From Glycomyces niveus (GTDB lineage Bacteria; Actinomycetota; Actinomycetes; Mycobacteriales; Micromonosporaceae), in contig NZ_JAGFNP010000008.1 in assembly GCF_017592475.1 (NCBI RefSeq), forward strand, positions 62,001 to 126,000: a DNA stretch of 64,000 bases, read 5' to 3'. The notes beneath the pieces are model-generated. The model was not told where the DNA came from. It was given only the letters and a program-made list of their open reading frames with translations, and did not search any database. Both the position numbers and the translations under genes were made by a program. Below are positions 25,645 to 34,549 of the stretch, one piece after another. Position 1 is the stretch's first letter. Each line of letters begins with the position of its first letter.

Positions 25645-26391
25645 TCAGTCCTCGGGCGCGAGGTCGGCGTCGAGGCCGAGATCCTGCTGGTCAAGGGGAT
25701 CGAGTTCCAGTTCGAGCTGAAGGACCTCGCGGTTACGGGTGTCGGCTTCCACATCGGTCTCGCCTTGGGCCTCGGCGTCGAATGCCGCTTCGAGATCGAC
25801 GTCGGCCTGGTCGAGGTTGAGGTCGAGATCGATGTCGATGTCGAGTTCGTCGAGCTCGATCGCTTCCCAATCGTGGACGTCCTTCCAGTCGCCGCTCCAG
25901 CCGTCAGGCCATGCAGGCGACTCGTCGTCTCCAATGTCGCCACCGTCATGGCCGTCGTCCTCGCCGGACTCCTCGGGCGGGCACGGGCCGTCCTCTTCTT
26001 CGACCGGGACGAGCTGCGGAGGCGCGCTCTCAGGGACGCGGCTGTCGTCCGGTTCGCGCGGGGCACCGCCACCCGCGTCGTCGGCCTCGGCGATGCGCTC
26101 GGCCTGCGGCTCCGCGGCCGGGCTGATGGCGATCCGTGGTTCGGGGCCGAGGCCGGGCGGCCCGTCGTCCCCGCCCGCCACGCCTGCGGGGTCGGGGGTC
26201 TCGGCTTCGATGACCACCGTCTGGGGGTCGTAGTCCAAGGGCTCGGCGCCGTCGCCGCCGCCATAGAGGCCCTTCGCGAAGGTCCAACCGATCAGCGAGA
26301 AGGCCGCCACGGTCCCGGCGCTCACGCCGACCATGGCGAACCAAATGCCCACCGGCCAGTGTCCCCCCTGGTCGCTGCCTTTGCCGCGCAC
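25645..26391 (-). CDS. Acidic single-pass membrane protein with Asp-Leu-Ile repeats
   Basis: 248 residues. One membrane helix near the N-terminus (about 13-36), then a very acidic Pro/Gly-rich region, then a C-terminal alternation of Asp with Leu or Ile (LDELDIDIDLDLNLDQADVD) followed by more Asp/Glu-Leu pairs. It starts at a GTG with AAGGAG six bases upstream. No family is recognised. The alternating pattern could form an acidic beta-ladder or a Ca2+-binding or adhesive surface. Divergent from the dehydrogenase operon. Confidence 0.6.
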   Translation of the reverse strand: MRGKGSDQGGHWPVGIWFAMVGVSAGTVAAFSLIGWTFAKGLYGGGDGAEPLDYDPQTVVIEAETPDPAGVAGGDDGPPGLGPEPRIAISPAAEPQAERIAEADDAGGGAPREPDDSRVPESAPPQLVPVEEEDGPCPPEESGEDDGHDGGDIGDDESPAWPDGWSGDWKDVHDWEAIELDELDIDIDLDLNLDQADVDLEAAFDAEAQGETDVEADTRNREVLQLELELDPLDQQDLGLDADLAPED

Positions 26392-26581
26392 CGCGCGCTC
26401 CTTCCCGCCACCCCCGTGCGACGAAACGGCCGTTCAGGACCGATGATGTCGATGGCCCGACCGATCACTACTCTGCGTCAGTCTTTCGCCCCGAATAGTA
26501 GTGTGGCGGCGGCTATGGCGCACACCACCCAAGACTTTGGGATGCTTGGATACACCGGAATACGAATATGAGGAGGCATCA

Positions 26582-27736
26582 ATGGGCGACACACAGCGTC
26601 CTGCCAAGAAGACGGCCAAGAGCCGTCCGAAACCCGCCTCAGCGAACGAACCAGAGTTCGTGCAACTGCTGACTCCGGAGGGTCAGCGCGTCCAGCATCC
26701 CGACTACGACATCACCCTCACCGACGACGAGTACCGCGGCCTCTACCGCGACCTCGTCATCACCCGCGAACTGGACGCCCAGGGCACCGCCCTTCAGCGC
26801 CAGGGACAGCTCGGCCTGTGGCCGAGCCTCCTCGGCCAGGAGGCCGCCCAGGTCGGCTCCGGCCGGGCCCTCAAGCCGCAGGACACGGTCTTCCCGGCCT
26901 ACCGGGAGCTCGGCGTCCAGTGGTGCCGGGGGATCGACCTCATCTCGTCGTTCGCGCTCTTCCGCGGGACCGACCTCGGCGGCCGCGACGTGGCCGCCGA
27001 CCGCTTCAACATGTACGCGATCGTCATCGCCTCGCAGACCCTCCACGCCGCCGGCTACGCCATGGGCGTGGCCATGGACGGCGCGGTCGGCAACGACGAC
27101 GGCGAGGCCGTCGTGGTCTACCACGGCGACGGCGCCACCAGCGAAGGCGACTTCAACGAGGCGCTGATCTGGGCCGGGGTGTTCAACTCCCCGCTGGTGC
27201 TGTTCTGCCAGAACAACCAGTACGCGATCTCGGAGACGAACGCCCGCCAGTTCCGGCTGCCGCCGTACCGCCGTGCCGAGGGCTTCGGCGTCCCGGGCAT
27301 CCTCGTGGACGGCAACGACGTCCTGGCCACCTACGCGGTCACCCAGGCCGCGCTCGACCGCGCCCGCCGCGGCGAGGGCCCCAGCCTCGTCGAGGCCTAC
27401 ACCTACCGGATGCAGCCCCACACCACGTCCGACGACGCCACGCGCTACCGCGACGAGGCCGAGCTGGACTTCTGGCGCGCGAAGGACCCGATCGTCCGCT
27501 ACCGCAAGTGGCTCAGCGCCGAAGGCCTCGCCGACGAGTCCTACTTCGCCGCGGTCGACACCGAGGCCGGCGAGCAGGTCCGGGCGCTGCGCGCCCGCGT
27601 CATGGCGCTCACCGACCCGGAAGTGACCGAGATGTTCGACAACGTGTACGCCGAGATGCCCCCCGGCATCGCGGCCCAGCGGGCGGAGGCGGTCGAGTTC
27701 CAGGCCTCCCTCGAGGAAGGGAGCGACGTCCGATGA
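26582..27736 (+). CDS. Branched-chain 2-oxoacid dehydrogenase E1 component, alpha subunit
   Basis: 384 residues. The thiamine-diphosphate fold is marked by GDGATSEGDFNEALIWAGVF and the following NNQYAIS. The N-terminal half has LLGQEAAQVGSG as in E1-alpha of 2-oxoacid dehydrogenases, and YRMQPHTTSDD near the phosphorylation-loop position is typical of the branched-chain type. AGGAGG lies before the ATG. It decarboxylates branched-chain (or pyruvate-like) 2-oxoacids with the E1-beta protein, to which it is coupled by ATGA. Confidence 0.93.
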   Translation: MGDTQRPAKKTAKSRPKPASANEPEFVQLLTPEGQRVQHPDYDITLTDDEYRGLYRDLVITRELDAQGTALQRQGQLGLWPSLLGQEAAQVGSGRALKPQDTVFPAYRELGVQWCRGIDLISSFALFRGTDLGGRDVAADRFNMYAIVIASQTLHAAGYAMGVAMDGAVGNDDGEAVVVYHGDGATSEGDFNEALIWAGVFNSPLVLFCQNNQYAISETNARQFRLPPYRRAEGFGVPGILVDGNDVLATYAVTQAALDRARRGEGPSLVEAYTYRMQPHTTSDDATRYRDEAELDFWRAKDPIVRYRKWLSAEGLADESYFAAVDTEAGEQVRALRARVMALTDPEVTEMFDNVYAEMPPGIAAQRAEAVEFQASLEEGSDVR

Positions 27737-28707
27737 CCACCATGTCCATGATCAAGGCCTTGAACGAAGGCCTGCGCCGCGTCCTGGAGGACCAGCCGAA
27801 GTCGCTCGTCATGGGCGAGGACGTGGGCCGCCTCGGCGGCGTCTTCCGCGTCACCGACGGCCTGCAGAAGGACTTCGGGTCCGACCGCATCATCGACACC
27901 CCGCTGGCCGAATCCGGCATCATCGGCACCGCGATCGGCCTTGCCCTGCGCGGCTACCGGCCGATCTGCGAGATCCAGTTCGACGGCTTCGTCTACCCCG
28001 CCTTCGACCAGCTGGTCTCCCAGCTCGCGAAGATCCCCAACCGCTCCGGCGGGCGCGTGCGCCTGCCCGTGGTCGTGCGCATCCCCTACGGCGGCGGCAT
28101 CGGCGCGATCGAGCACCACTCGGAATCCCCCGAGGCGTACTTCGCGCACACCGCCGGGCTCAAGGTCGTCACCTGCTCGAACCCGAACGACGCCTACTGG
28201 ATGATCCAGCAGGCCGCCGCCGGGGACGACCCGGTGATCTTCTTCGAGCCCAAGCGCCGCTACCACTCCAAGGACGACGTCGACACCGAGAGCGCCGGCC
28301 TGGACCTGTACCGCGCCCGCACTCTCCGCGAGGGCCGCACCGCGACCCTCATCGCCTACGGCCCCACCGTGGACGTGGCGGTGAACGCCGCCGCCGCGGC
28401 GGCCGAGGAGGGCACGGACCTCGAGGTCATCGACCTGCGCTCGCTGTCACCGATCGACTGGGAGCCGCTCTTCGCCTCCGTGCGCAAGACCGGCCGCGCC
28501 GTCGTCGTCCACGAAGCGCCCGGCAACATCGGCGTCGGCGCCGAGGTCGCCGCGCGCCTCTCCGAGGAGTGCTTCTACTCCCTGGAGTCCCCCGTCCTGC
28601 GGGTGACCGGCTATGACGTCCCTTATCCGGCGAGCCGCCTCGAAGACGACTACCTTCCGAACCTGGACCGGGTGCTCGACGCCGTCGACCGGTCGCTCGA
28701 GTACTGA
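27733..28707 (+). CDS. Branched-chain 2-oxoacid dehydrogenase E1 component, beta subunit
   Basis: 324 residues. MGEDVGRLGGVFRVTDGL near the N-terminus, EIQFDGFVYPAFDQLVSQ and IPYGGGIGAIEHHSESPE mark the transketolase-like beta subunit. The C-terminal transketolase domain has VIDLRSLSPIDWEPL. It completes the E1 heterotetramer. Its ATG overlaps the alpha-subunit stop; the E2 gene follows after 9 bases. Confidence 0.95.
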   Translation: MTTMSMIKALNEGLRRVLEDQPKSLVMGEDVGRLGGVFRVTDGLQKDFGSDRIIDTPLAESGIIGTAIGLALRGYRPICEIQFDGFVYPAFDQLVSQLAKIPNRSGGRVRLPVVVRIPYGGGIGAIEHHSESPEAYFAHTAGLKVVTCSNPNDAYWMIQQAAAGDDPVIFFEPKRRYHSKDDVDTESAGLDLYRARTLREGRTATLIAYGPTVDVAVNAAAAAAEEGTDLEVIDLRSLSPIDWEPLFASVRKTGRAVVVHEAPGNIGVGAEVAARLSEECFYSLESPVLRVTGYDVPYPASRLEDDYLPNLDRVLDAVDRSLEY

Positions 28708-28716
28708 GGAGCGGAC

Positions 28717-30036
28717 ATGGGTCAGAGGATCACGTTCAACCTGCCCGACCTCGGTGAGGGACTCACCGAGGGCGAAGTCGCCGCGTGGCTCGTGGAGCCG
28801 GGTGGCGAGGTCAAGCTCAACCAGCCGTTCGTGGAGGTCGAGACCGCCAAGGCCCTCGTCGAGGTGCCCAGCCCCTACGACGGGGTGCTCGCCGAGCACC
28901 ACGCCGAAGCGGGCGAGACGATCGACGTCGGCAAGCCGCTCGCCAGCTTCGAGGTCGAAGGCGTCGAAGCGCCCCCGGCCGAGAAGAAGAAAGACGAGCG
29001 CACGCCGAACCTCGTCGGCTACGGCGCCCGCGAGGCCGGGTCGAAGCGGCGCAAGCGCCGCACCGGCGACGCCCCCGCGGTCGCCGCTGTGGCGCCCGAA
29101 CCGGCGGCGCCCGCGCCCGTCGCACCGCCGGCCCCCGCGCCAGCCCCGGCCGAGGCTCCGGCCGCGTCCGGACCGGTGCTCGCCAAACCCCCGGTGCGCA
29201 AGCTCGCCAAGGACCTCGGCGTCGACCTCGCCGCGGTCGTCCCGACCGGACCGAACGGCACGGTCTCGCGCGCCGACGTCGAAGCAGCAGTGGCCGCCCC
29301 GGCGGCCGCTCCCGTGAAGATCACGGCGTCCGCGGAGGACCAGCGCATCCCCATCAAGGGCGTCCGCAAGCTCACCGCGCAGAACATGGTCGCGTCCGCG
29401 TTCACCGCCCCGCACGCCACGGTGTTCCTCACCTGCGATGTCACCGGCATGATGGAGACCGTCAAGGAGTTCAAGGCGCGCAAGGAGTTCGCCGACGTCA
29501 AGGTCACGCCGCTGCTGTTCGTGGCCAAGGCGGTCCTCCTGGCCGCCCGCCGCCACCCGATGATCAACGCCCAGTGGGACGAAGCGGCCCAGGAGATCGT
29601 CGTCAAGCACGACGTTAACCTCGGCATCGCCGCCGCCACCCCGCGCGGCCTGGTCGTCCCGAACGTCAAGGCCGCCCAGGACCTGACCCTGGTCGAACTC
29701 GCCGAGGCCCTCACCTCGCTGGCGCGCACCGCCCGCGAAGGGAAGACCACCCCGGCCGACATGGCCGGCGGCACCATCTCGATCACCAACGTCGGCGTCT
29801 TCGGCATCGACACGGGCACCCCGATCCTCCCTCCGGGGGAGTCGGCGATCCTCGTGTTCGGCGCCGTCCGGCCGCAGCCGTGGGTGCATGAGGGCGAGAT
29901 CGCCGTCCGCCAAGTGACCACGCTCGGACTGTCCTTCGACCACCGGCTCATCGACGGGGAACTGGGTTCGCAGTTCCTCGCCGACGTCGGCGCGTTCCTG
30001 CAGCATCCAGGGGAAACACTGCTCGCCTGGACGTGA
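28717..30036 (+). CDS. Dihydrolipoamide acyltransferase (E2) of the 2-oxoacid dehydrogenase complex
   Basis: 439 residues in three domains: one lipoyl domain with the lipoyl lysine in VETAKALVEVPSPY (about 42-55), an Ala/Pro linker, a peripheral-subunit-binding domain (VRKLAKDLGVDLAAV, then TGPNGTVSRADVEAA), and the catalytic domain ending in SFDHRLIDG. It carries the acyl group to CoA. GAGGAG lies upstream. No E3 gene is adjacent, so the dihydrolipoamide dehydrogenase is shared from elsewhere. Confidence 0.95.
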   Translation: MGQRITFNLPDLGEGLTEGEVAAWLVEPGGEVKLNQPFVEVETAKALVEVPSPYDGVLAEHHAEAGETIDVGKPLASFEVEGVEAPPAEKKKDERTPNLVGYGAREAGSKRRKRRTGDAPAVAAVAPEPAAPAPVAPPAPAPAPAEAPAASGPVLAKPPVRKLAKDLGVDLAAVVPTGPNGTVSRADVEAAVAAPAAAPVKITASAEDQRIPIKGVRKLTAQNMVASAFTAPHATVFLTCDVTGMMETVKEFKARKEFADVKVTPLLFVAKAVLLAARRHPMINAQWDEAAQEIVVKHDVNLGIAAATPRGLVVPNVKAAQDLTLVELAEALTSLARTAREGKTTPADMAGGTISITNVGVFGIDTGTPILPPGESAILVFGAVRPQPWVHEGEIAVRQVTTLGLSFDHRLIDGELGSQFLADVGAFLQHPGETLLAWT

Positions 30037-30056
30037 TCAAGGGCACCGACGAATCG

Positions 30057-30290
30057 TTGGCGGATCCCAGCATTCGGTGTTGTAATTGGGGCACGGAAAC
30101 GACGGGGAAACATAACTTCGAAGCTTCCGACCGTCTCAGACAGTTGAGACCGCGAACTTCATCTCCTCCCATTGGTGCGGCGGACAGCGCCGAGTTCCCG
30201 CACCATTGAGACCCTCTCCAGGGGGTTCTCACACCGGCCGGGTGCCGCGATTGCCATGAGGGGTGGGCAACCGCTGGCACCCGGCCTTTT
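30057..30290 (+). ncRNA. Possible small structured RNA with own promoter and terminator
   Basis: TTGGCG (30057-30062) and TGTAAT (30081-30086) are spaced by 18 bases. Then come GTCTCA/TGAGAC, a TGGTGCGG/CCGCACCA hairpin and finally a strong terminator ending in TTTT at 30290. No reading frame fills the space. It could instead be a long 3' UTR of the E2 gene; the separate promoter-like pair argues for an independent RNA of about 200 bases. Confidence 0.35.
30236..30290 (+). terminator. Rho-independent terminator
   Basis: GGCCGGGTGCC (30236-30246) pairs exactly with GGCACCCGGCC (30276-30286), with an inner stem GCGATTGCC/GGCAACCGC, followed by TTTT. Confidence 0.85.
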
Positions 30291-30449
30291 CGCACCCTCC
30301 ACTCCCGAGCGCCGCTTCCCCCGCCCGCAAGGCGTTCCGGCTCCCGCTCAGTAACCCTGTCGAGTGATCGCGAGCGTCGCTGCGGTACCGTGTGACGCGT
30401 CTGGCGTGCCCCCAAGACGCCAGGCCGGAAGCAGCATTGAGGAGCAGCC

Positions 30450-31925
30450 GTGACCTCCGAGCAAGGCAACCCGCCTGAAAAGGGCGAGGGCAGCGAAGAC
30501 CAGAACGCCGCCGAACCGGTCCCCGCGACCGACGCCGCGGCCCCGAGCCCCGAGCCGGCGAGCCCCGACGCGGGCGCCGCCCCCGAGGCCCCCTCTGCCG
30601 ACGAGCGCCCGGCCGAACCCGCGCCGCAGGCCGAGGCCGCACCCGCCGAACCCGCTCCTGTCGAAGCCGCTCCGGAACCCGAAGCGCCCCAGGCCGAAGC
30701 TCCCGCTCCCGAGGCACCCGCCGCGCCTTCGGTCGACGAAGGCGTCACCGCCGCGATCCCGACCTCCGCGCTCGCGGAAGCCGAGATCCCGGCCGCCCCC
30801 GCCGCCGACGTCCCGGCCCCCGCGCCGGAACCCGAAGCGCCGCAAGCCGCTCCGCAGGCGCCCTCCGTGGACGAAGGTGCCACGCAGGCGATCCCGACCG
30901 CCGCCTCGATCGACATCGACATCCCGGCCGCTCCCGCCGCCGACACCGCGCCCGAGCAGGTCGCCCCCGCCGCCCCGGAACCGCCTGCCCCGCAGGCGCC
31001 ACCGTCGGGCGGCGCGCAGTTCGATGAGGACGGCACGCAGATCCTGCGCCTCGGCCCCTCGCAGCCGTCCACCCCGGCCCCGGCAGCTCCGCCCGCCCCC
31101 GCCGCGGACCCGTACGAAGAGCACACGCAGGTGCTGCCGCCCCAAGGCGTCTCGGGCTTCAACGCCCCCGCGCCCTACGGCGAGCAGGCCCAGACGCCCT
31201 CTTCGGCATGGCCCTCGCCGCCGCCGAACCCGCTCGCGAACCAGGCCGCCCAGCAGCCGCCGGCGCCGAGCCCGGTCCACTCGCCCGGCGCGGTCCCGCC
31301 GCCGCCGCCTCCCGCGGCCAACCCGTACGCGCAGCCACAGTCGGCCTACCAGGCGCCCCCGCCTCCGGCCGCCCCGCTGCCGCCGACGCAGTCCGACGAC
31401 ACCCAGAAGCTCATCATCGGCGCGCACAACCCGCACAGCGAGCCGCCCGCGATGGCCCCGGGCTACGACCCGAACCAGGCCGCGCAGTCGCAGCCCGCGA
31501 TGGGCGCGCAGTACTCGCAGCCGGGCATGCCGCCCGGGTCCGTGCCCCCCGGTTACGCGACCGGGCCGGTGCCCGCGCAGGGCGGCGGCGGCAAGAAGAA
31601 GCTGCTGCCGATCCTGGCGATCGTGGCCGCGCTCGTCGTGGTCGCTGCCGGTGTGGGCGTGTACTTCCTGCTGTTCGCCGCGCCGAAGTTCGAAGAGGGC
31701 GGCTGCGTCCGCCACACGAGCGGCGACCAGGCCGAGGCGATCGAGTGCGCCGACGCCAAGGAGGGCGAGGACTACGAGATCGTCCAGAAGGTCGGCGACG
31801 GCCAGGAGTGCGCCGACGCGGGCCGCGAGACCCTCACCGTCGGCGAGGACATCTACTGCCTGACCCTCCTCGGCGCCCCTGCCGAAGGCGAAGGCGGCGC
31901 CGAACCGACCGACGGCGAGTCCTAG
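30450..31925 (+). CDS. Pro/Ala-rich membrane protein with LppU-like C-terminal domain and TQ motifs
   Basis: 491 residues from a GTG with GAGGAG before it. Residues 1-380 are disordered and rich in Ala, Pro, Glu and Gln. They carry spaced Thr motifs in acidic settings: EGVTAAIP, EGATQAIP, DGTQILRL, EHTQVLPP and DDTQKLII. These resemble phospho-Thr sites bound by FHA domains. One membrane helix (about 386-410) precedes a small extracytoplasmic domain with three or four Cys (EGGCVRHT to IYCLTL), like LppU. A link to Ser/Thr-kinase signalling is an inference. It shares its C-terminal domain type with the gene at 36547. Confidence 0.7.
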   Translation: MTSEQGNPPEKGEGSEDQNAAEPVPATDAAAPSPEPASPDAGAAPEAPSADERPAEPAPQAEAAPAEPAPVEAAPEPEAPQAEAPAPEAPAAPSVDEGVTAAIPTSALAEAEIPAAPAADVPAPAPEPEAPQAAPQAPSVDEGATQAIPTAASIDIDIPAAPAADTAPEQVAPAAPEPPAPQAPPSGGAQFDEDGTQILRLGPSQPSTPAPAAPPAPAADPYEEHTQVLPPQGVSGFNAPAPYGEQAQTPSSAWPSPPPNPLANQAAQQPPAPSPVHSPGAVPPPPPPAANPYAQPQSAYQAPPPPAAPLPPTQSDDTQKLIIGAHNPHSEPPAMAPGYDPNQAAQSQPAMGAQYSQPGMPPGSVPPGYATGPVPAQGGGGKKKLLPILAIVAALVVVAAGVGVYFLLFAAPKFEEGGCVRHTSGDQAEAIECADAKEGEDYEIVQKVGDGQECADAGRETLTVGEDIYCLTLLGAPAEGEGGAEPTDGES

Positions 31926-31988
31926 CCACACAACCTCTGATAGGCCGATAAACGATGATAAATCCGGCCTAAAGGGACCCCTGGTACA

Positions 31989-32010
31989 AAAATACCGGGT
32001 GGGTACGACA
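31989..32010 (-). promoter_or_regulatory. TGTCGTACCC-N6-TATTTT element (copy 5)
   Basis: On the minus strand TGTCGTACCC (32010-32001), six bases, then TATTTT (31994-31989). The hexamer fits TANNNT well. It fires, if at all, antisense to the end of the preceding membrane protein gene. Confidence 0.5.
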
Positions 32011-32121
32011 TCGTTCCGGGCCGGCGGGGTAACCCCCGTCGGCTCGAACCGTAATGTGAGGCTGCTTCAATATCGGCCGCCGTGCAGGAAGGACAGGCCG
32101 CCTCCGAGCTACGCTCGCCCG

Positions 32122-33921
32122 ATGGCACAGCCCCGCAAGCAGTCCCGCGTCCGAGGCGCCGAGCTCGTCGGCCGCGGCTGGCTCAACACCGGCGGTCGCC
32201 GCCTCGATCTCGAGAGCCTGCGCGGCAAAGTCGCGATTCTCGACTTCTGGACCTTCTGCTGCATCAACTGCCTGCATGTCCTCGACGAGCTCCGCCCGCT
32301 CGAGGAGAAGTACGGCGACGCGCTCGTCATCATCGGCGTCCACTCCCCGAAGTTCGAGCACGAGCGCGACCCGAAGGCCCTCGCCGCGGCCGTCGAGCGC
32401 TACGGTGTCGAGCACCCGGTGCTCGACGACCCCGACCTCGAGACCTGGGACGCCTACGCCGCCCGCGCCTGGCCCACGCTCGTCGTCCTCGACCCCGAGG
32501 GCTACGCGGTGTCCACCATGGCCGGTGAAGGCCACGCAGAGGCCCTCGACGCGATCATCGGCGAGCTCGTCGCCACCCACACCGCCCGCGGCACCCTCGA
32601 CCCCGAGGGCAGCCCGTACGTGGCCGCACCGCCCGCCGAGACCACGCTCCGCTTCCCCGGCAAGGCGATCGAGCTGCCCGGCGGGGACGTCCTGGTCTCC
32701 GACTCGGCCCGTCACCGGCTGGTCCGCTTGGCCTCTGATCTCGAGACCGTCGTGTCGGTGATCGGCACCGGCGAGCGCGGCCGCGCCGACGGGGCCGAGG
32801 CCCAGTTCAACGAGCCGCAGGGCCTCGCGCTCCTTCCCGCCGAGGTCGCGGCCGAGGTCGGGTACGACCTCGTCGTCGCGGACACCGTGAACCACCTCCT
32901 GCGCGGGGTCCGCCTCGCCGACGGGGCCGTCACCACCGTCGCCGGGACCGGCAAGCAGTGGCGAATGGACAACGGCACCTCCGCCGCCCTCGAGGCCGAC
33001 CTCTCCTCGCCCTGGGACCTCGCCTGGTTCGAGGGCCGGCTGGTCGTCGCCATGGCCGGCATCCACCAGCTCTGGTACTTCGACCCGCGAGCCCGCACTG
33101 CGGGCGTATACGCGGGCACCACCGTCGAGAGCCTCAAGGACGGCACCTTGGATCAGGTCTGGATGGCGCAGCCGTCAGGGCTGGCCGCCGCCGGGGACCG
33201 GCTCTGGCTCGTCGACTCCGAGACCTCCGCGCTCCGCTACGTCGAGGACGGCGCGATGCGCACCGCGGTCGGCCAGGGACTCTTCGACTTCGGGCATGTG
33301 GACGGCCCCGCCGCCGACGCCCTCATGCAGCACCCGCTCGGCCTCGCCGTGCTCCCCGACGGACGCATCGCCGTCGCCGACACCTACAACGGCGCCCTCC
33401 GCGCCTACGACCCCGAGACCGCGACCGTCGCCACCCTCGCCGCGGGCCTCGCGGAGCCCAGCGACGTGATCGTCCTGGGCGGCAAGGTGTTCGTCGTCGA
33501 ATCGGCCGCGCACCGCCTCACCGCGCCCGACCTCGGCGAAGCCGCGGTCTCCGGGCAGCACCACCGGGTCACCCGCAAGCGCACGAAGGTCGCGCCCGGC
33601 GCGCTGCGCCTCGAGGTCCTCTTCGAGCCGGCCGCGGGCCAGAAGCTCGACTACACCTTCGGCTCCCCGATCCAGGTCACCGTCTCCGCCGACCCGCCCC
33701 AGCTCCTCGCCGAGGGCGCGGGCAAGGGCGAGGAGCTCGGCCGCGACCTGGTGCTCGCGGACGGCATCGGGAAGGGCGTCCTGCAGGTCGTCGCCCAGGC
33801 GGCCACCTGCGACGCCGAGGCCGAGCACCCCGCGTGCCACCTCACCCGTCAGGACTGGGGCGTTCCGATCGAGATCGCCGAAGACGGCGTCTCGACGCTG
33901 CGGCTGGTGCTGCGCGATTAG
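32122..33921 (+). CDS. Thioredoxin-fold and NHL-repeat protein
   Basis: 599 residues. The N-terminal domain is TlpA/thioredoxin-like with active site DFWTFCCINCLHVL (CCINC) and WPTLVVLDPEG. From about 170 to 470, repeats such as FNEPQGLALLP and HPLGLAVLPDGRIAVADTYN form an NHL beta-propeller. The C-terminal 120 residues resemble a cytochrome-c-biogenesis-type domain. The layout matches NHLRC2-like proteins. No signal peptide, so probably cytoplasmic. TACGCT ends six bases before the ATG (leaderless). The substrate is unknown; a redox role is likely. Confidence 0.85.
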   Translation: MAQPRKQSRVRGAELVGRGWLNTGGRRLDLESLRGKVAILDFWTFCCINCLHVLDELRPLEEKYGDALVIIGVHSPKFEHERDPKALAAAVERYGVEHPVLDDPDLETWDAYAARAWPTLVVLDPEGYAVSTMAGEGHAEALDAIIGELVATHTARGTLDPEGSPYVAAPPAETTLRFPGKAIELPGGDVLVSDSARHRLVRLASDLETVVSVIGTGERGRADGAEAQFNEPQGLALLPAEVAAEVGYDLVVADTVNHLLRGVRLADGAVTTVAGTGKQWRMDNGTSAALEADLSSPWDLAWFEGRLVVAMAGIHQLWYFDPRARTAGVYAGTTVESLKDGTLDQVWMAQPSGLAAAGDRLWLVDSETSALRYVEDGAMRTAVGQGLFDFGHVDGPAADALMQHPLGLAVLPDGRIAVADTYNGALRAYDPETATVATLAAGLAEPSDVIVLGGKVFVVESAAHRLTAPDLGEAAVSGQHHRVTRKRTKVAPGALRLEVLFEPAAGQKLDYTFGSPIQVTVSADPPQLLAEGAGKGEELGRDLVLADGIGKGVLQVVAQAATCDAEAEHPACHLTRQDWGVPIEIAEDGVSTLRLVLRD

Positions 33922-33984
33922 CCCGCACGTGTGTGATCTCCTGCGGCACAGGTATTTCACCTGCGCGTCGCGTGTCATGAATCC

Positions 33985-34002
33985 GCGCCGTCGTCACGGC
34001 GC
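33985..34002 (+). terminator. Short perfect hairpin after NHL gene
   Basis: GCGCCGT and its complement around CGTC, 63 bases after the stop. No T run, so either a weak terminator or part of the leader of the next small gene. Confidence 0.4.
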
Positions 34003-34054
34003 ATAACGTTGTCCGGATCGCACTCAAGCACGTCCTATCAGGGAGGAAACCGCT

Positions 34055-34243
34055 GTGACCTTGGCGCCGGTGGAAGAACGCTACTCCGACTCCGAGCACT
34101 GGCTCGTGCTCAACGCCGCCGATCAGATCGTCACCGTGGGCAAGCTGCTCGAGCAGCAGGTCCGCACCCTCGAGTACCTCACCCCTGAGTACGCCGGCAG
34201 CCTCGCCGACTTCGAGCCCGACCTCACTCGCCTGAACAGCTAG
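34055..34243 (+). CDS. Small uncharacterised protein (62 residues)
   Basis: Starts at a GTG with a strong GGGAGGAAA ribosome site eight bases upstream. Acidic, predicted mostly helical (VTVGKLLEQQVRTLEYL), no membrane segment or signal. The ribosome site and typical codon use support a real gene. I do not recognise the family. Confidence 0.6.
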   Translation: MTLAPVEERYSDSEHWLVLNAADQIVTVGKLLEQQVRTLEYLTPEYAGSLADFEPDLTRLNS

Positions 34244-34549
34244 CCCAAGCGGGCCGTTCGGCCGAATCCCGCGGGGTCGCCGCGGAGTAACGTCGGCCCG
34301 GACGCGAGAGGCGCGTCCCTCCACCGGCGGCCCGCAGCGGCCGCGGACGGGGCCGGCAAGCCCGACGCGCGAAGGGCCGTCCCGGCGCCGGCGCACCCCG
34401 CAGGGGCGCGCCGCGAACGGGCACTCAACGGGCACTGAGCGGCACCTGGCATCACCGCGCCGGGACGGCTCCCTCCGCGCCGCTACGCTGAAAGCGAAGT
34501 CGCGCCCCAGCGGCGCGGCCGCGTCGCACCGCGCTGATACCGTCGATGA
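34244..34549. other. Gap of about 306 bases
   Basis: Very GC-rich. It holds the leaderless promoter of the next gene (TACCGT, six bases before GTG at 34550). No gene was seen. Confidence 0.55.
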
